64,000 nucleotides of DNA from Betaproteobacteria bacterium (GTDB lineage: Bacteria > Pseudomonadota > Gammaproteobacteria > Burkholderiales > Rhodocyclaceae), in contig WREP01000001.1 in the NCBI GenBank assembly GCA_009779265.1, positions 1-64,000 of the forward strand, read 5' to 3'. The number at the start of each line of letters is the position of its first letter. The first letter of the stretch is position 1. Made by a program: the position numbers and the translations under genes. Below are positions 7,551 through 16,787 of this stretch, in pieces. Below the pieces are notes generated by a model. It did not search any database and was not told where the DNA came from. It saw only the letters and a list, made by a program, of their open reading frames with translations.

Positions 7551-8894
7551 ATGCCCAAGAAACTGTTCATCCGCACGTTCGGGTGCCAGATGAATGAGTA
7601 CGATTCGGACAAGATGGCCGACGTGCTCAATGCCGCCGAGGGGGTCGTCAAGACCGACAATCCCGAGGAGGCCGACATCATCCTGTTCAACACCTGTTCG
7701 GTGCGCGAGAAGGCGCAGGAGAAGGTGTTCCACGATCTTGGCCGGGTTCGCCGCCTGAAGCAACAGAAGCCGGATCTGCTGATCGGCGTCGGCGGCTGCG
7801 TCGCCAGCCAGGAGGGCGATGCCATCGTCGCCCGCGCGCCCTTCGTCGATGTGGTGTTCGGGCCGCAGACGCTGCACCGTCTGCCGCAATTGCTCGCCGA
7901 GCGGCGGCAGAGCGGACGGACGGCGGTCGATGTGTCCTTTCCCGAAATCGAGAAATTCGACGCCCTGCCGCCGGCCGAGGTCAAGGGCGGTTCGGCTTTC
8001 GTCTCGATCATGGAGGGCTGCTCCAAGTTCTGCACGTACTGCATCGTGCCTTATACGCGCGGCAACGAGGTGTCGCGGCCTTTCGCCGATGTGCTGACCG
8101 AGGTGGCCGATCTGGCGGCGCACGGCGTGCGCGAAGTGACCCTGCTCGGCCAGAATGTCAATGCCTATCGCGGCGACATGGACGATGGCGAGGAGAAGGC
8201 CGATCTGGCGCTGCTGATCGAGTACATCGCCGAGGTGCCGGGCATCGAGCGCATCCGCTATACCACCTCGCATCCGCGCGAAATGAGCCAGCGTTTGCTC
8301 GACACTTACATCAAGGTACCGAAGCTGGTTTCGCACCTGCATCTGCCGGTGCAGTCCGGCGCCGACCGCGTGCTGGCGGCGATGAAGCGCGGCTACACGG
8401 CGCTCGAATACAAGTCGGTGGTTCGCAAGCTGCGCGCCGCGCGGCCGGACATCGCGCTGTCCACCGATTTCATCGTCGGCTTTCCCGGCGAGACGGACGC
8501 CGATTTTGAAAAAACCATGAAGCTGATCGACGAGGTCGGTTTCGATGCGTCCTTCTCCTTCATCTACAGCCCGCGCCCCGGCACGCCGGCCCTGGAGCTG
8601 GCCGACGACACGCCGGCCGAGGTCAAGTCGGCGCGGCTGGCCCGGCTGCAAAAACGCATCGACGAACTGGCGCAGGGCGTCAGCCAGGCCATGGTCGGCA
8701 GCGTGCAGCGCGTGCTGGTCGAAGGCGCGGCGAAGAAGGACGCCGGGGAACTGGCCGGACGCACCGACAATAACCGCATCGTCAATTTTCCCGGCGGTAT
8801 CAACAGCGCGCGGCTGATCGGCCATTTCGTCGATGTCCGCGTCACCGCGGCCCTGCCGCACAGTCTGCGAGGTGAAATTGTCATCCGCGACTAA
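7551..8894 (+). CDS. miaB: tRNA-2-methylthio-N6-dimethylallyladenosine synthase MiaB
   Basis: 447 residues. This radical-SAM methylthiotransferase adds the 2-methylthio group to i6A37 of tRNAs that read UNN codons. The N-terminal UPF0004 domain supplies Cys12, Cys49 and Cys83 for one 4Fe-4S cluster. The radical-SAM triad is Cys157-x3-Cys161-x2-Cys164 in [13 protein letters not shown]-terminal TRAM domain follows (about residues 370-440). The start is ATG 7551 ([18 protein letters not shown]), not the upstream in-frame ATG at 7494, because the family begins here. It is the first gene of miaB-phoH-ybeY-corC, a conserved RNA-maintenance operon, and its end overlaps the phoH start. Confidence 0.97.
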   Translation: MPKKLFIRTFGCQMNEYDSDKMADVLNAAEGVVKTDNPEEADIILFNTCSVREKAQEKVFHDLGRVRRLKQQKPDLLIGVGGCVASQEGDAIVARAPFVDVVFGPQTLHRLPQLLAERRQSGRTAVDVSFPEIEKFDALPPAEVKGGSAFVSIMEGCSKFCTYCIVPYTRGNEVSRPFADVLTEVADLAAHGVREVTLLGQNVNAYRGDMDDGEEKADLALLIEYIAEVPGIERIRYTTSHPREMSQRLLDTYIKVPKLVSHLHLPVQSGADRVLAAMKRGYTALEYKSVVRKLRAARPDIALSTDFIVGFPGETDADFEKTMKLIDEVGFDASFSFIYSPRPGTPALELADDTPAEVKSARLARLQKRIDELAQGVSQAMVGSVQRVLVEGAAKKDAGELAGRTDNNRIVNFPGGINSARLIGHFVDVRVTAALPHSLRGEIVIRD

Positions 8895-9846
8895 GAGCGC
8901 CCGGCCCGTGGCATTTGCCCTGGCGCCGCTGGACAACGTCCGGCTGGCCAATCTGTGCGGCCCGCTGGACGAAAACATCCGCCAGATCGAAACCGGCTTC
9001 GATGTCGTCATCCGCCGCCGCAACGAGCGTTTCTCGATCAGCGGCGAGCGGGCGCGGGCAACCGCCGACGCTATCCGCCACTTCTACGAACTGGCGGGCG
9101 CGCCGCTGTCGATCGACGACATCCAGCTTGGCCTGATCGAACAGATCAACACCCCGGCGCGCGGCGGCGGGCTGGCCGACGGCCCGCAACTGATCACCCG
9201 CAAGAGCGAACTGCATGGCCGCACGCCGCGCCAGGTGGCTTACCTGAAGGCGATTCAGGAACACGACATCACCTTCGGCATCGGCCCGGCCGGCACCGGC
9301 AAGACCTATCTCGCCGTCGCCTCGGCAGTTGACGCCTTCGAGCGCGAACTGGTCGAGCGCATCATCCTCACCCGGCCGGCGGTCGAGGCCGGCGAGCGCC
9401 TCGGCTTCCTGCCCGGCGATCTGGCGCAAAAAATCGACCCCTACCTGCGTCCCTTGTACGACGCGCTGTACGACCTGATGGGCCACGACCGCGTCAGCAA
9501 GCTCTACGAAAAGCACGCCATCGAAATCGCGCCCCTGGCTTTCATGCGCGGGCGCACGCTGAACCACGCCTTCGTCATTCTCGACGAGGCGCAGAACACG
9601 ACGCCGGAGCAGATGAAAATGTTCCTGACCCGCATCGGCATCGGAGCCAAGGCCGTGGTCACCGGCGACATCACCCAGATCGACCTGCCCAAGGGCCAGA
9701 AGAGCGGCCTCAAGGAAGCCGTGGAGGTGCTCGCCGATGTGCGCGGCCTGGCTTTCACGCATTTCAAGAAGGAAGACGTGGTGCGCCACCCGCTGGTCGC
9801 CCGCATCGTCGAAGCCTATGAAAAACGCAGCCAGCAAGCGTCTTAA
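8872..9846 (+). CDS. phoH: PhoH family ATPase (YbeZ)
   Basis: About 324 residues. This P-loop ATPase works with YbeY in ribosome and rRNA quality control in related bacteria. Walker A is GPAGTGKT (138-145 from this start) and Walker B lies in VILDEAQN. A conserved N-terminal region ([18 protein letters not shown]) precedes them. The start is uncertain: GTG 8872 overlaps the end of miaB, with alternatives TTG 8878 and GTG 8908. There is no clear ribosome site, as expected for coupled translation. The downstream ybeY start lies inside its last codons (29-base overlap). Confidence 0.93.
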   Translation: MKLSSATKSARPVAFALAPLDNVRLANLCGPLDENIRQIETGFDVVIRRRNERFSISGERARATADAIRHFYELAGAPLSIDDIQLGLIEQINTPARGGGLADGPQLITRKSELHGRTPRQVAYLKAIQEHDITFGIGPAGTGKTYLAVASAVDAFERELVERIILTRPAVEAGERLGFLPGDLAQKIDPYLRPLYDALYDLMGHDRVSKLYEKHAIEIAPLAFMRGRTLNHAFVILDEAQNTTPEQMKMFLTRIGIGAKAVVTGDITQIDLPKGQKSGLKEAVEVLADVRGLAFTHFKKEDVVRHPLVARIVEAYEKRSQQAS

Positions 9847-10267
9847 CCTCTCCCTGCAATACGCCTGCGGCCGCGACGGCCTGCCCGCGCGCGCCGATTT
9901 CGTCCGCTGGGCGCGGGCGGCCCTGCACGGCGGCGGCGAAATCGCCATCCGCCTCGTCGCCGCCGAAGAAGGCCGCGCACTGAACCGGGACTATCGCGGC
10001 AAGGACTACGCCACCAACGTGCTCTCCTTTCCCTACGAGACGGAGCCGCTGGTGCAGGGCGATCTGGTCATCTGCCCGGAAGTCGTGGCGCGCGAGGCCG
10101 CCGAACAGAACAAGCCGCTGGCGGCGCATTACGCCCACCTGACGGTGCACGGCATGCTGCATTTGCAAGGCTGGGATCACGACAGCGAAGAAGACGCCGA
10201 GGCCATGGAAGACGCGGAAAGGGAAATCCTCGCCGCGCTCGGCTACCCCGATCCCTACACGGCTTAA
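9818..10267 (+). CDS. ybeY: Endoribonuclease YbeY (rRNA maturation factor)
   Basis: 149 residues. A zinc-dependent endoribonuclease that helps process the 16S rRNA 3' end and survey 70S ribosomes. The signature [11 protein letters not shown] (111-121) provides the three zinc-binding histidines 111, 115 and 121. The start ATG 9818 lies within the end of phoH, implying translational coupling. The N-terminal ten residues are basic and variable, as in the family. It lies between phoH and corC in the standard order. Confidence 0.96.
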   Translation: MKNAASKRLNLSLQYACGRDGLPARADFVRWARAALHGGGEIAIRLVAAEEGRALNRDYRGKDYATNVLSFPYETEPLVQGDLVICPEVVAREAAEQNKPLAAHYAHLTVHGMLHLQGWDHDSEEDAEAMEDAEREILAALGYPDPYTA

Positions 10268-10272
10268 ACGTC

Positions 10273-11124
10273 ATGGATAGCGCCAGCAAACCCGGTTTCA
10301 TCGAGCGCCTGACCACCTTCCTGCTGCGCGAGCCGGAAGATCGCGCCCAACTCATCCAAATCCTGCACAACGCCCACGAGCGCCAACTGCTGGACGCCGA
10401 CGCCCTGACCATGATCGAAGGCGCGCTGGCGGTCTCGGAAACCCGGGTCGCCGACGCCATGGTGCCGCGCGCCCAGATGGGCGTCATCGACGTCGACGCG
10501 CCGCTCGCCGGGATTCTGGCGACGGTCATTGCCGCCGGCCACTCGCGCTTTCCGATCATCGACGGCGACCGCGACAATGTGCTCGGCATTCTGCTCGCCA
10601 AGGACCTGCTGCGCATCCGCGACGAAGCCGGCTTCACGCTGCGCCACTGGCTGCGACCGGCCGTCTTCATCCCGGAATCGAAGCGCCTGGATGTGCTGCT
10701 GCGCGAATTCCGCGTCTCGCGCAACCATATGGCCATCGTCGTCGACGAATTCGGCAGCGTCGCCGGCCTCATCACCATCGAGGACGTACTCGAACAAATT
10801 GTCGGCGACATCGCCGACGAATACGACTTCGACGAGACGCACGACAATATCCGCCGCGACTCGGCCGGCCGCTACCGGGTCAAGGCCGGCACCGCCATCG
10901 CCGACTTCAATGCCGCCTTCGCCACCCATTTTTCCGCTGCCGAGTTCGCCACGGTCGGCGGCCTCCTGCTGGACCACCTCGGCCACGTGCCGAAACGCAA
11001 CGAGCGCGTCGTCATCGACGGCCTGCGCTTCCAGGTGCTGCGCGCCGACAGCCGGCGGCTCTACACCCTGCTCGTCGATCCCCTGCCGGCGCTGGAAAAC
11101 GGTGACGAACCCGCCGCCGGCTAG
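10273..11124 (+). CDS. corC: CorC/HlyC-type CBS-domain protein (YbeX)
   Basis: 283 residues. Two CBS domains span about 55-190 (VADAMVPRAQMGVIDVDAP, SRFPIIDGDRDNVLGILLAKD, VVDEFGSVAGLITIEDVLE). A CorC_HlyC transporter-associated domain follows at about 200-275 (ADFNAAFATHF ... GGLLLDHLGHVPKRNE). The family is annotated as a magnesium/cobalt efflux accessory. In this operon position (ybeX) it has also been linked to ribosome metabolism. It starts five bases after ybeY. In relatives lnt follows directly; here 680 bases of repeats intervene. Confidence 0.93.
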   Translation: MDSASKPGFIERLTTFLLREPEDRAQLIQILHNAHERQLLDADALTMIEGALAVSETRVADAMVPRAQMGVIDVDAPLAGILATVIAAGHSRFPIIDGDRDNVLGILLAKDLLRIRDEAGFTLRHWLRPAVFIPESKRLDVLLREFRVSRNHMAIVVDEFGSVAGLITIEDVLEQIVGDIADEYDFDETHDNIRRDSAGRYRVKAGTAIADFNAAFATHFSAAEFATVGGLLLDHLGHVPKRNERVVIDGLRFQVLRADSRRLYTLLVDPLPALENGDEPAAG

Positions 11125-11640
11125 AGCCATCTTGATCCAACCCGGCGCATTTCCCACCCTCTCCCCAACCCTCTCCCGTCAAGGGAGAGGGCGCAGGGCA
11201 AGCGCACGAAAAACCGCGCTTGCCTCCTCAGCCACCATTCCCCGTCATTCCCACGCAGGCGGGAATCTAGTAGCCACCTTCATGCGTTTGCTGGATTCCC
11301 GCCTGCGCGGGAATGACGAATGGAGCGGCCGGCGGCCTTATCCCCGCCAGAGAGGCTGTCGCAAAAGGCCACTGCTCCCCTCCCCCCTCGCGGGGGAGGG
11401 GCCGGGGGAGAGGGGGAGGTTGATCGAAGAAAGGCGCGAGGGGCAAACCAATCGCCGTCGCTCTTGCGGCCTTTCCTTTATGGCTGTTCTGTGGATCAGC
11501 CGCCGTCTCCCATGCCGCTTCCCCCTCTCCCCAACCCCTCCCCCGCGAGGGGGGAGGGGCTTCAACAAGCGCGAACTGAGCCTTTTACGACAATTTCCTT
11601 ATATTGAAAAACAAGGAAAATCGCGTTCCTTATACATGCT
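11125..11640. repeat. Cluster of palindromic intergenic repeats between corC and lnt
   Basis: There is no gene here. In order: a hairpin CCCTCTCCC/GGGAGAGGG (11169-11191); an inverted repeat with 28-base arms at 11243-11270 and 11291-11318 (two mismatches, motif ATTCCCGCCTGCGCGGGAAT), a design common in betaproteobacterial intergenic DNA; and two further C/G-rich palindromes around 11383-11422 and 11520-11562 built on CCCTCCCCC and GGGGGAGGGG. The long open frames through this region are artefacts of the GC-rich repeats. Confidence 0.8.
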
Positions 11641-11644
11641 CCTG

Positions 11645-11815
11645 GGTAGGGCCGGGGTAAGGGGCGGCAGCGTGCAATTTCGCGCAAGCAGCTTGATAAA
11701 CCGCACCCCTAACCCTCTCCCCGCCAAGCGGGGCGAGGGAATTTGGGGGGCGGAAAGTTTGTCGCATTCTGTGCCTCGAAGGCTCTTGAGAGTGCAGCAC
11801 ACCGCATGCAATTAA
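11645..11815. repeat. Composite intergenic repeat, copy 1
   Basis: This block matches 27742-27909 over roughly 170 bases. Shared segments include AATTTCGCGCAAGC, GCTTGATAAAC, AGCGGGGCGAGGGAAT and TCGCATTC, with a palindrome CCCCGCC.AGCGGGGCG in the middle. Its right end contains the lnt start codon (GCATGCAATTAAA; copy 2 ends with GCAGGCAATTAAG). Confidence 0.8.
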
Positions 11816-13272
11816 ACCCAAACTGCTGTCAGCGCCTCGCCCCCCGCCTCCTCGCCGCCGCCGGCCTCGGCGCGGTCGGCGTGCTGGCCTTTGCGCCCTT
11901 CGATTTGTTCTGGCTGGCGCCGCTCGTCTGGCTCGGCTTTTTGCTGCTCCTGCGCCGCGCCGCCGATGTCCGTCAGGCGGCGCTGAGCGGTTTTGCCTTC
12001 GGCCTCGGCTTTTTCCTTGGCGGCGTCTCCTGGGTTTATGTCAGCCTCTCGGTCTTTGGCGGCATGCCCTGGTGGCTGGCCGGCCTTGCCGCCTTTCTCT
12101 TCTGCGCCGTGCTGGCGCTGTTCCCGCTGTTCGTTGGGGCCGCCTTCAAGCGCTGGCAGCCGGCGACCGACTGGCGGCAGGCGCTGTTTTTCGCCGCCCT
12201 CGTCGTCGGCGGCGACTGGCTGCGCGGTTGGATCTTCACCGGCTTTCCCTGGCTGGCGGTTGGCTACTCACAGACGCCGCCCAGCCCCCTGGCCGGCTTC
12301 GCCCCGCTCATCGGCGTATACGGCCTGTCGCTGCTGGCCGCGCTGTGCGGCGCCCTGCTCCTTTGCCGCTGGCGCGGCGCGCTGGCCGTCGCCCTCATCC
12401 TTCTCGCCGGTTTCGGCCTGCGCCAGATGGCGTGGACGACGCCCGACGGCGAAGCGATCCGCGTCGCGCTGATCCAGGGCAACGTGCCGCAGGACATGAA
12501 ATTTCGCCCGGAGAGCCTGATCCGCACGCTCGACCTGTACCGCGAGCTGATCGAACAACACCCGGCGCAACTGACCCTGCTGCCGGAAACCGCCTTCCCG
12601 CTCTTTTTCGATAATCTGCCGGAGGATTACGTCGCGGCGCTGAAAACGGCGGCGGCCCGGCAGGACGGCGACCTGATCTTCGGCGCCCTGAGCGGCGATA
12701 ACGACCATTACTGGAACAGCGCCATCAGCCTCGGCCACTCGCCGCTACAGATTTACCGCAAGACCCATCTGGTGCCGTTTGGCGAAATGATCCCGCCCGG
12801 TTTCTCGTGGTTCATGCAGGTGGTCAGCATTCCGCTGGCGTCGTTTTCGCGCGGCCCCGAGCGCCAGCCGCCACTGGAAGTCGCCGGCCGCCGGGTGGCG
12901 ATCAATATCTGCTACGAGGACGCCTTCGGCGAGGAAATCATCGCCGCCCTGCCGCATGCCGGCATTCTCGCCAATCTTTCCAACACCGCCTGGTTCGGCC
13001 GCTCGCTGGCACAGCCGCAGCATTTGCAAATCGCCCGCCTGCGCGCTCTGGAAAGCGGCCGGCCAATGCTGCGCGCCACCAATACCGGCATGACCGCGAT
13101 CATCACCCCCGACGGCGCCGTCACGGCGCAACTGCCGCCTTTCACGCAGGGCGTGCTGCAAGCCGAAGTGAGCGCTTACCGGGGACTGACGCCCTACGCC
13201 CGTTTCGGCAACGGCCCGGCGCTGGCGCTGCTTCTGCTCTGTCTGGCAGTCAGCCGCCGCCGGCGAGCCTGA
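11806..13272 (+). CDS. lnt: Apolipoprotein N-acyltransferase
   Basis: 488 residues. An inner-membrane enzyme that transfers the third acyl chain to the N-terminal cysteine of lipoproteins. About six transmembrane helices occupy residues 15-205. The periplasmic nitrilase domain follows with the catalytic triad Glu261 (LLPETAFP), Lys319 (YRKTHLVPFGE) and Cys369 (ICYEDAFGEE). A last helix lies near the C-terminus. ATG 11806 fits the family but has a weak ribosome site and falls within a repeat copy, so the true start could differ slightly. Normally lnt follows corC directly; here it probably needs its own promoter. Its 3' end overlaps the convergent gene by 23 bases. Confidence 0.94.
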   Translation: MQLNPNCCQRLAPRLLAAAGLGAVGVLAFAPFDLFWLAPLVWLGFLLLLRRAADVRQAALSGFAFGLGFFLGGVSWVYVSLSVFGGMPWWLAGLAAFLFCAVLALFPLFVGAAFKRWQPATDWRQALFFAALVVGGDWLRGWIFTGFPWLAVGYSQTPPSPLAGFAPLIGVYGLSLLAALCGALLLCRWRGALAVALILLAGFGLRQMAWTTPDGEAIRVALIQGNVPQDMKFRPESLIRTLDLYRELIEQHPAQLTLLPETAFPLFFDNLPEDYVAALKTAAARQDGDLIFGALSGDNDHYWNSAISLGHSPLQIYRKTHLVPFGEMIPPGFSWFMQVVSIPLASFSRGPERQPPLEVAGRRVAINICYEDAFGEEIIAALPHAGILANLSNTAWFGRSLAQPQHLQIARLRALESGRPMLRATNTGMTAIITPDGAVTAQLPPFTQGVLQAEVSAYRGLTPYARFGNGPALALLLLCLAVSRRRRA

Positions 13273-14758
13273 CGACTTCGCGCTCGATCAGCGATTCCAT
13301 GTAGTGTTCCGGCGCCGCGCTGATTTCGCGGCCATCGTGATAAAGCGCGACGACCGCGAACGGCCCGCTGCCGGTGGCGAGCACGGCGATATTGTCCGGA
13401 CTGACCGTCGACCGGCCCAGATGCCGCGCCGTCGGCCAGCGGATGTCGCCGTAGGCGTGGTAGACCAGTGCGGAACAGACGATGCGGTCGGTCGACTCGA
13501 CATTGAAGTTGAAATCGTAGGATTTGCCGACCTGACGCAGCGCCTGCAAGACCACTTCGGCGCGCGCCGCCGGGCTGGCGGCGCGCGGCCGCAGCACGGC
13601 CAGATCGTCGACATTGACGAAATGGGCCAGCGTGTTCATCTTGACTCCGCTACGCAGCGCCTCGACGACGCCGCGACTGTCGCGGATGCTGGCCTGATGG
13701 GGCTGCACCACCGGATGCTCCCAGATGCCCAGTGCGCGCAACTCTGCCTCGTCGCCGACCCATATCGCGGCATGGCCCCAGTGGCCGGGAATGAGGGCAT
13801 CGGTCAGGCGGAATGGCGTTTTCTCCAGCAGGATGTCGCCTGCCCGTAGCGTCGCGCCCAACTTGTCGATCACATCCGCCTGACCGTCCAGCTTGCCGCG
13901 CCGGGTCTCGACCAGACCGATGGCATTGCCAAACACCATACTGAAGAAACCGACGCTTTCGTTCTTCAGCGCATTCAGCGTATCGAGCGAAAGCTCCCCG
14001 AAAAAGCCCACCAAATTTTCGGCGTAAGCCACCGGATGCGCCCGCCGGACCATGTTGTAGGACAGGCTCTGCTCGACCAGGGCGGCGATGTAGCGTTCGT
14101 CAGGATTGGCCGAATCGGCCAGTTGGCTGCCGTGCTTTTCGTACCAGACCAGCCCGCGGCGAACCTGCGAGCGCTTGGCCAGCGAGTTGAAGGCGGCCGA
14201 ACTCCAGGTCAACTCGCCCCGCGAAATGGCAAAACCGCTATCTTCGCGGTTCAGGTGCTGGCGCAGCGAGGGCGTTGCCCGGTAAAGGCCGACGACGGTC
14301 AGGTAGTTGTCGTAGAGAATCAAGGCCGCCGCCAGCGACATCGTGATTCCGACCGCCTGCACGCGCGCCGCCTCCGCATCGGCCGGCACCGGCACATTCA
14401 ACCAGCACTTGTGGAGATCGGCCAAGGCCAGCAGCGCCCGGCGCTGCTCCAGCAACACCGCCATCCCTTGGTTCAGGCGGCGCAACTGGCCGCCGGACAG
14501 CGGCTCGCCACGGGTATTGGTGGCCTTCAGTTCGTTCAGGAAGTCGATTGCCTGCTCGCGCAGGCTGAGCGCTTCTTCGGCCAGGGGTTGAAAACCGCCG
14601 ATCCGGAGCGCCATGTCCGCGTCCGCGAAATCGGCTGCGGAAACACCGGCGCAAACATCGAGGGCTTTCGCCAGTTCGGACAAATCATCGGCCCGCGCCG
14701 ACGCCTGCGAAAAGATCAATACCCCGCCGAGCAGGCAGGCCGACACCATCCTGTTCAT
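13250..14758 (-). CDS. Secreted permuted papain-like (YiiX/C92-type) amidase
   Basis: 502 residues with a signal peptide (MNRMVSACLLGGVLIFSQASARA, cleavage about residue 23). Residues 30-300 are helical and unassigned. Residues 305-445 resemble the circularly permuted NlpC/P60-like papain fold: RAGDILLEKTPFR, GHWGHAAIWVG (His329) and RIVCSALVYHAY (Cys428), with a polar residue expected further along. Such proteins cut amide bonds in peptidoglycan or lipid-linked substrates; the actual substrate is unknown. It is transcribed convergently with lnt, with coding ends overlapping by 23 bases, and lies upstream of nothing obvious in its own operon. Confidence 0.75.
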   Translation of the reverse strand: MNRMVSACLLGGVLIFSQASARADDLSELAKALDVCAGVSAADFADADMALRIGGFQPLAEEALSLREQAIDFLNELKATNTRGEPLSGGQLRRLNQGMAVLLEQRRALLALADLHKCWLNVPVPADAEAARVQAVGITMSLAAALILYDNYLTVVGLYRATPSLRQHLNREDSGFAISRGELTWSSAAFNSLAKRSQVRRGLVWYEKHGSQLADSANPDERYIAALVEQSLSYNMVRRAHPVAYAENLVGFFGELSLDTLNALKNESVGFFSMVFGNAIGLVETRRGKLDGQADVIDKLGATLRAGDILLEKTPFRLTDALIPGHWGHAAIWVGDEAELRALGIWEHPVVQPHQASIRDSRGVVEALRSGVKMNTLAHFVNVDDLAVLRPRAASPAARAEVVLQALRQVGKSYDFNFNVESTDRIVCSALVYHAYGDIRWPTARHLGRSTVSPDNIAVLATGSGPFAVVALYHDGREISAAPEHYMESLIEREVVRLAGGG

Positions 14759-14830
14759 CGCCGGACTCCGAAGAAATCGTGGCCGGATATTACAACACGC
14801 GGCATTCGCCAGCCCAGGCCGGCGCCGGCA

Positions 14831-15520
14831 TCAGGCCGCGCGCAGGCGCAGCGCGGCTTGTTCCAGGCGCTGCTTCTCGGCCAGCACCTTGCCCGCATAG
14901 CGCCGCGTCGGATCGCTGAGCGCGCCGCCGAATTGTTGCAGGCCCTCCTCCAGGCCGCCCATGCGGTTGATTGATTCGCGCAGCACCGTGGCGCCGACCT
15001 GGACATTGGTCACCGGATCGAGAAAGGCGGCCGGCGGCGCTTCTTCCGTCAGCTTGTCGGCATGGAAGCGGGGCACCACCTGCATCAGGCCCTGGGCGCC
15101 ATAGACGCTCTGCGAGAAGGGGTTGAAACCCGACTCGACGCCGATCACGGCGATGATGAGCAAGGGATCGAGGCGCAATTCGCGGCCCGCCAGTTGGGCG
15201 GCCACGAAAACCGGGCGCAAGGCATCGCCGGCAACGCGATAACGGCGTGAGACGAAATCGAGGGCGCTTTCCATGCGCGGCGTCAGTTCCGCGCTTGCCG
15301 CTGCCGCGCCGGCTTCCTCGGCGGCCGGCGATTCAGCATCGACGGCGGCGGGCGGCAGCAGCAGCTTGAGGCCATCGGCAACGCCGCCATGAACGATTTG
15401 CAGGCCAGCCAGGCCGAGCATGAGAACCATGCCGGCGGCCATCAGGGTTTTGCGGAACAAGCCGCCGAGCGCCAGAAATATCCGCTGGACGGCGGGAATC
15501 AGAGTTGTGGTAGCAAACAT
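14831..15520 (-). CDS. Lytic transglycosylase (SLT domain)
   Basis: 229 residues. A hydrophobic segment at 25-44 anchors or exports the protein, followed by an Ala/Glu-rich linker (58-78). The SLT fold spans 95-215: IGVESGFNPFSQSVYGAQGL gives the catalytic Glu129 in the E-S-x-F motif, and GLMQVVP and the later NVQVGATVLRESI are also family hallmarks. It cleaves the glycan strand of peptidoglycan to 1,6-anhydro products. The C-terminal RRYAGKVLAEKQRL helix is typical of the family members found in betaproteobacteria. A strong promoter lies about 150 bases upstream, with a hairpin leader between. Confidence 0.9.
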   Translation of the reverse strand: MFATTTLIPAVQRIFLALGGLFRKTLMAAGMVLMLGLAGLQIVHGGVADGLKLLLPPAAVDAESPAAEEAGAAAASAELTPRMESALDFVSRRYRVAGDALRPVFVAAQLAGRELRLDPLLIIAVIGVESGFNPFSQSVYGAQGLMQVVPRFHADKLTEEAPPAAFLDPVTNVQVGATVLRESINRMGGLEEGLQQFGGALSDPTRRYAGKVLAEKQRLEQAALRLRAA

Positions 15521-15541
15521 GCGACATCCTTCAAGCGTGTC

Positions 15542-15566
15542 GCCGGCAAGCGATTGCCTTGCCGGC
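15542..15566 (-). promoter_or_regulatory. Hairpin in the 5' leader of the lytic transglycosylase gene
   Basis: Perfect 9-bp inverted arms GCCGGCAAG and CTTGCCGGC with a 7-base loop end about 21 bases before the start codon, just upstream of the AAGGA ribosome site (15527-15531). Its location suggests an effect on translation or mRNA stability. No T-run follows, so it is not a terminator. Confidence 0.45.
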
Positions 15567-15680
15567 GGACAGTCAGGGTCAGGGGGAGCGCAACATCGGT
15601 GGCCAGAAGAGGGCCGGAATCACCGCGCGGGCCGCCGTGGGCGGGGCCGGGAACTGATATTGCGCCGAAGCAAGGGGCGC

Positions 15681-15709
15681 ATTCTATTGATTCGATTGGC
15701 TTTTGTCAA
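15681..15709 (-). promoter_or_regulatory. Consensus sigma-70 promoter for the lytic transglycosylase gene
   Basis: Minus-strand TTGACA (15704-15709), 17-base spacer, TAGAAT (15681-15686). The predicted start near 15674 gives a leader of about 150 bases. Confidence 0.8.
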
Positions 15710-15857
15710 GTCAAACCGCATTGTGGGCGGATTCCAAGCACGCAGAAGCCGCCTGGATTTGGCTCGAATCGCCCACCCTGAGCCGCTTTCCCCGAACAGC
15801 TCGGCGCCCTCTTCGCCCTGTTCCGGCGGCTACCATTTCGCCGCTCTTTGGCGCGCT

Positions 15858-16787
15858 TCAGAGCAACGATTTTTGCATTGCCTCGTAGGCGGCCAGCGCC
15901 CGCGCCACCTCGGCGTTTGGCCGGGCGGGGGCGCCGAGGCCGAATTCGGCTTGCAGCGCGTTCTTGTTCTCGTTCAGGTAATCAATGACGCGGGCCAGAT
16001 TGTCCAGCCGGTTGGGAATGAAATTGCCGTCTGCATTGAGCAGTTCCGCCGAGCGGGCGAAATGGGCGCTGAATTCGTCGATCGCCGCAACCGCGCCGGC
16101 ACGGTTGGCGGCCAGCGCTGAATTGAGCCGGGCCGGGTCGAGACTGGCGAAATTACTGACCGGGTCGATGCTGACGCCAAGCGCGGTCAGGCCGCGCACG
16201 CCGCCAGCGGCGCCGTTGAAAATGTTCTCGATGCTCTGCTCCAGCTCCCATTGCGCCACCGTGGCCGCCTGCGTGCCGGCGAGCAGCCCGCCAGCGGCGA
16301 GGGCTTCGTCGAAGCGGTCGATCCAGGCGTTGTAGGCGGCGAGGAAGGTTTCGAGACGACCGTGAATTTCGTCATCGGGCGTCGCCGCGTCGATGCCGGC
16401 CAGTTGTTGCGCTTCTTCTCGCAGCGCCGCGACTTGGGCGCCAAGATCGGTCATTTCAGCGTACTCGGCGCGGTAATTCACGTCGCGCCGATTGATTTCG
16501 CTCATCATCCGATAGGCCGAAAACGGATCGGCCAGCGCCATGTTATAGCCACCGGCCGCGCTGCTCTGGCCGAGCAGAAGCGACAGCACATCACTGCCAC
16601 CGCTACTGCCACCGCCAAGCGACGACAGCAAAACATCCATCGCCTGCGTCTTGAAAGCGGCCAACTGCTCGTGCAGGGTGGCGAGAAAATCGCCGCCGAG
16701 CGGCGCGGTGTTCAGCGCCGCCCCGGCCTTGACGCCTTGCAGCAGGGAAAAATCGAAACTGGTACCGAGAATGCCGTTGTTTGCCAT
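15858..16787 (-). CDS. Unknown protein with a possible FliD-C-like region
   Basis: 309 residues, no signal peptide or membrane segment. The N-terminal 70 residues are glycine/serine/leucine-rich (SSLGGGSSGGSDVLSLLLG). Residues 90-300 are largely helical. The part GLTALGVSIDPVSNFASLD followed by RLNSALAANRAGAVAAIDEF recalls the C-terminal domain of flagellar cap proteins (FliD), where a LADIGI/LDxxKLDxAL pattern occurs. No other flagellar gene is nearby. The start ATG 16787 has a GGAGAG ribosome site. I regard the flagellar link as weak; a structural or export-associated role is equally possible. Confidence 0.6.
   Translation of the reverse strand: MANNGILGTSFDFSLLQGVKAGAALNTAPLGGDFLATLHEQLAAFKTQAMDVLLSSLGGGSSGGSDVLSLLLGQSSAAGGYNMALADPFSAYRMMSEINRRDVNYRAEYAEMTDLGAQVAALREEAQQLAGIDAATPDDEIHGRLETFLAAYNAWIDRFDEALAAGGLLAGTQAATVAQWELEQSIENIFNGAAGGVRGLTALGVSIDPVSNFASLDPARLNSALAANRAGAVAAIDEFSAHFARSAELLNADGNFIPNRLDNLARVIDYLNENKNALQAEFGLGAPARPNAEVARALAAYEAMQKSLL

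Noticed and set aside
7545-9023. 492-codon minus-strand frame over miaB
   Set aside because: It is antisense to miaB and phoH, which are both complete and well supported.
11125-11640. CRISPR-like array
   Set aside because: The repeated blocks differ in length and are palindromic. There are no regularly spaced direct repeats with unique spacers and no cas genes.
11125-11815. Long frame (from 10529) through the corC-lnt gap
   Set aside because: It crosses corC in a wrong frame and then reads repeats, giving low-complexity Pro/Ser/Arg sequence.
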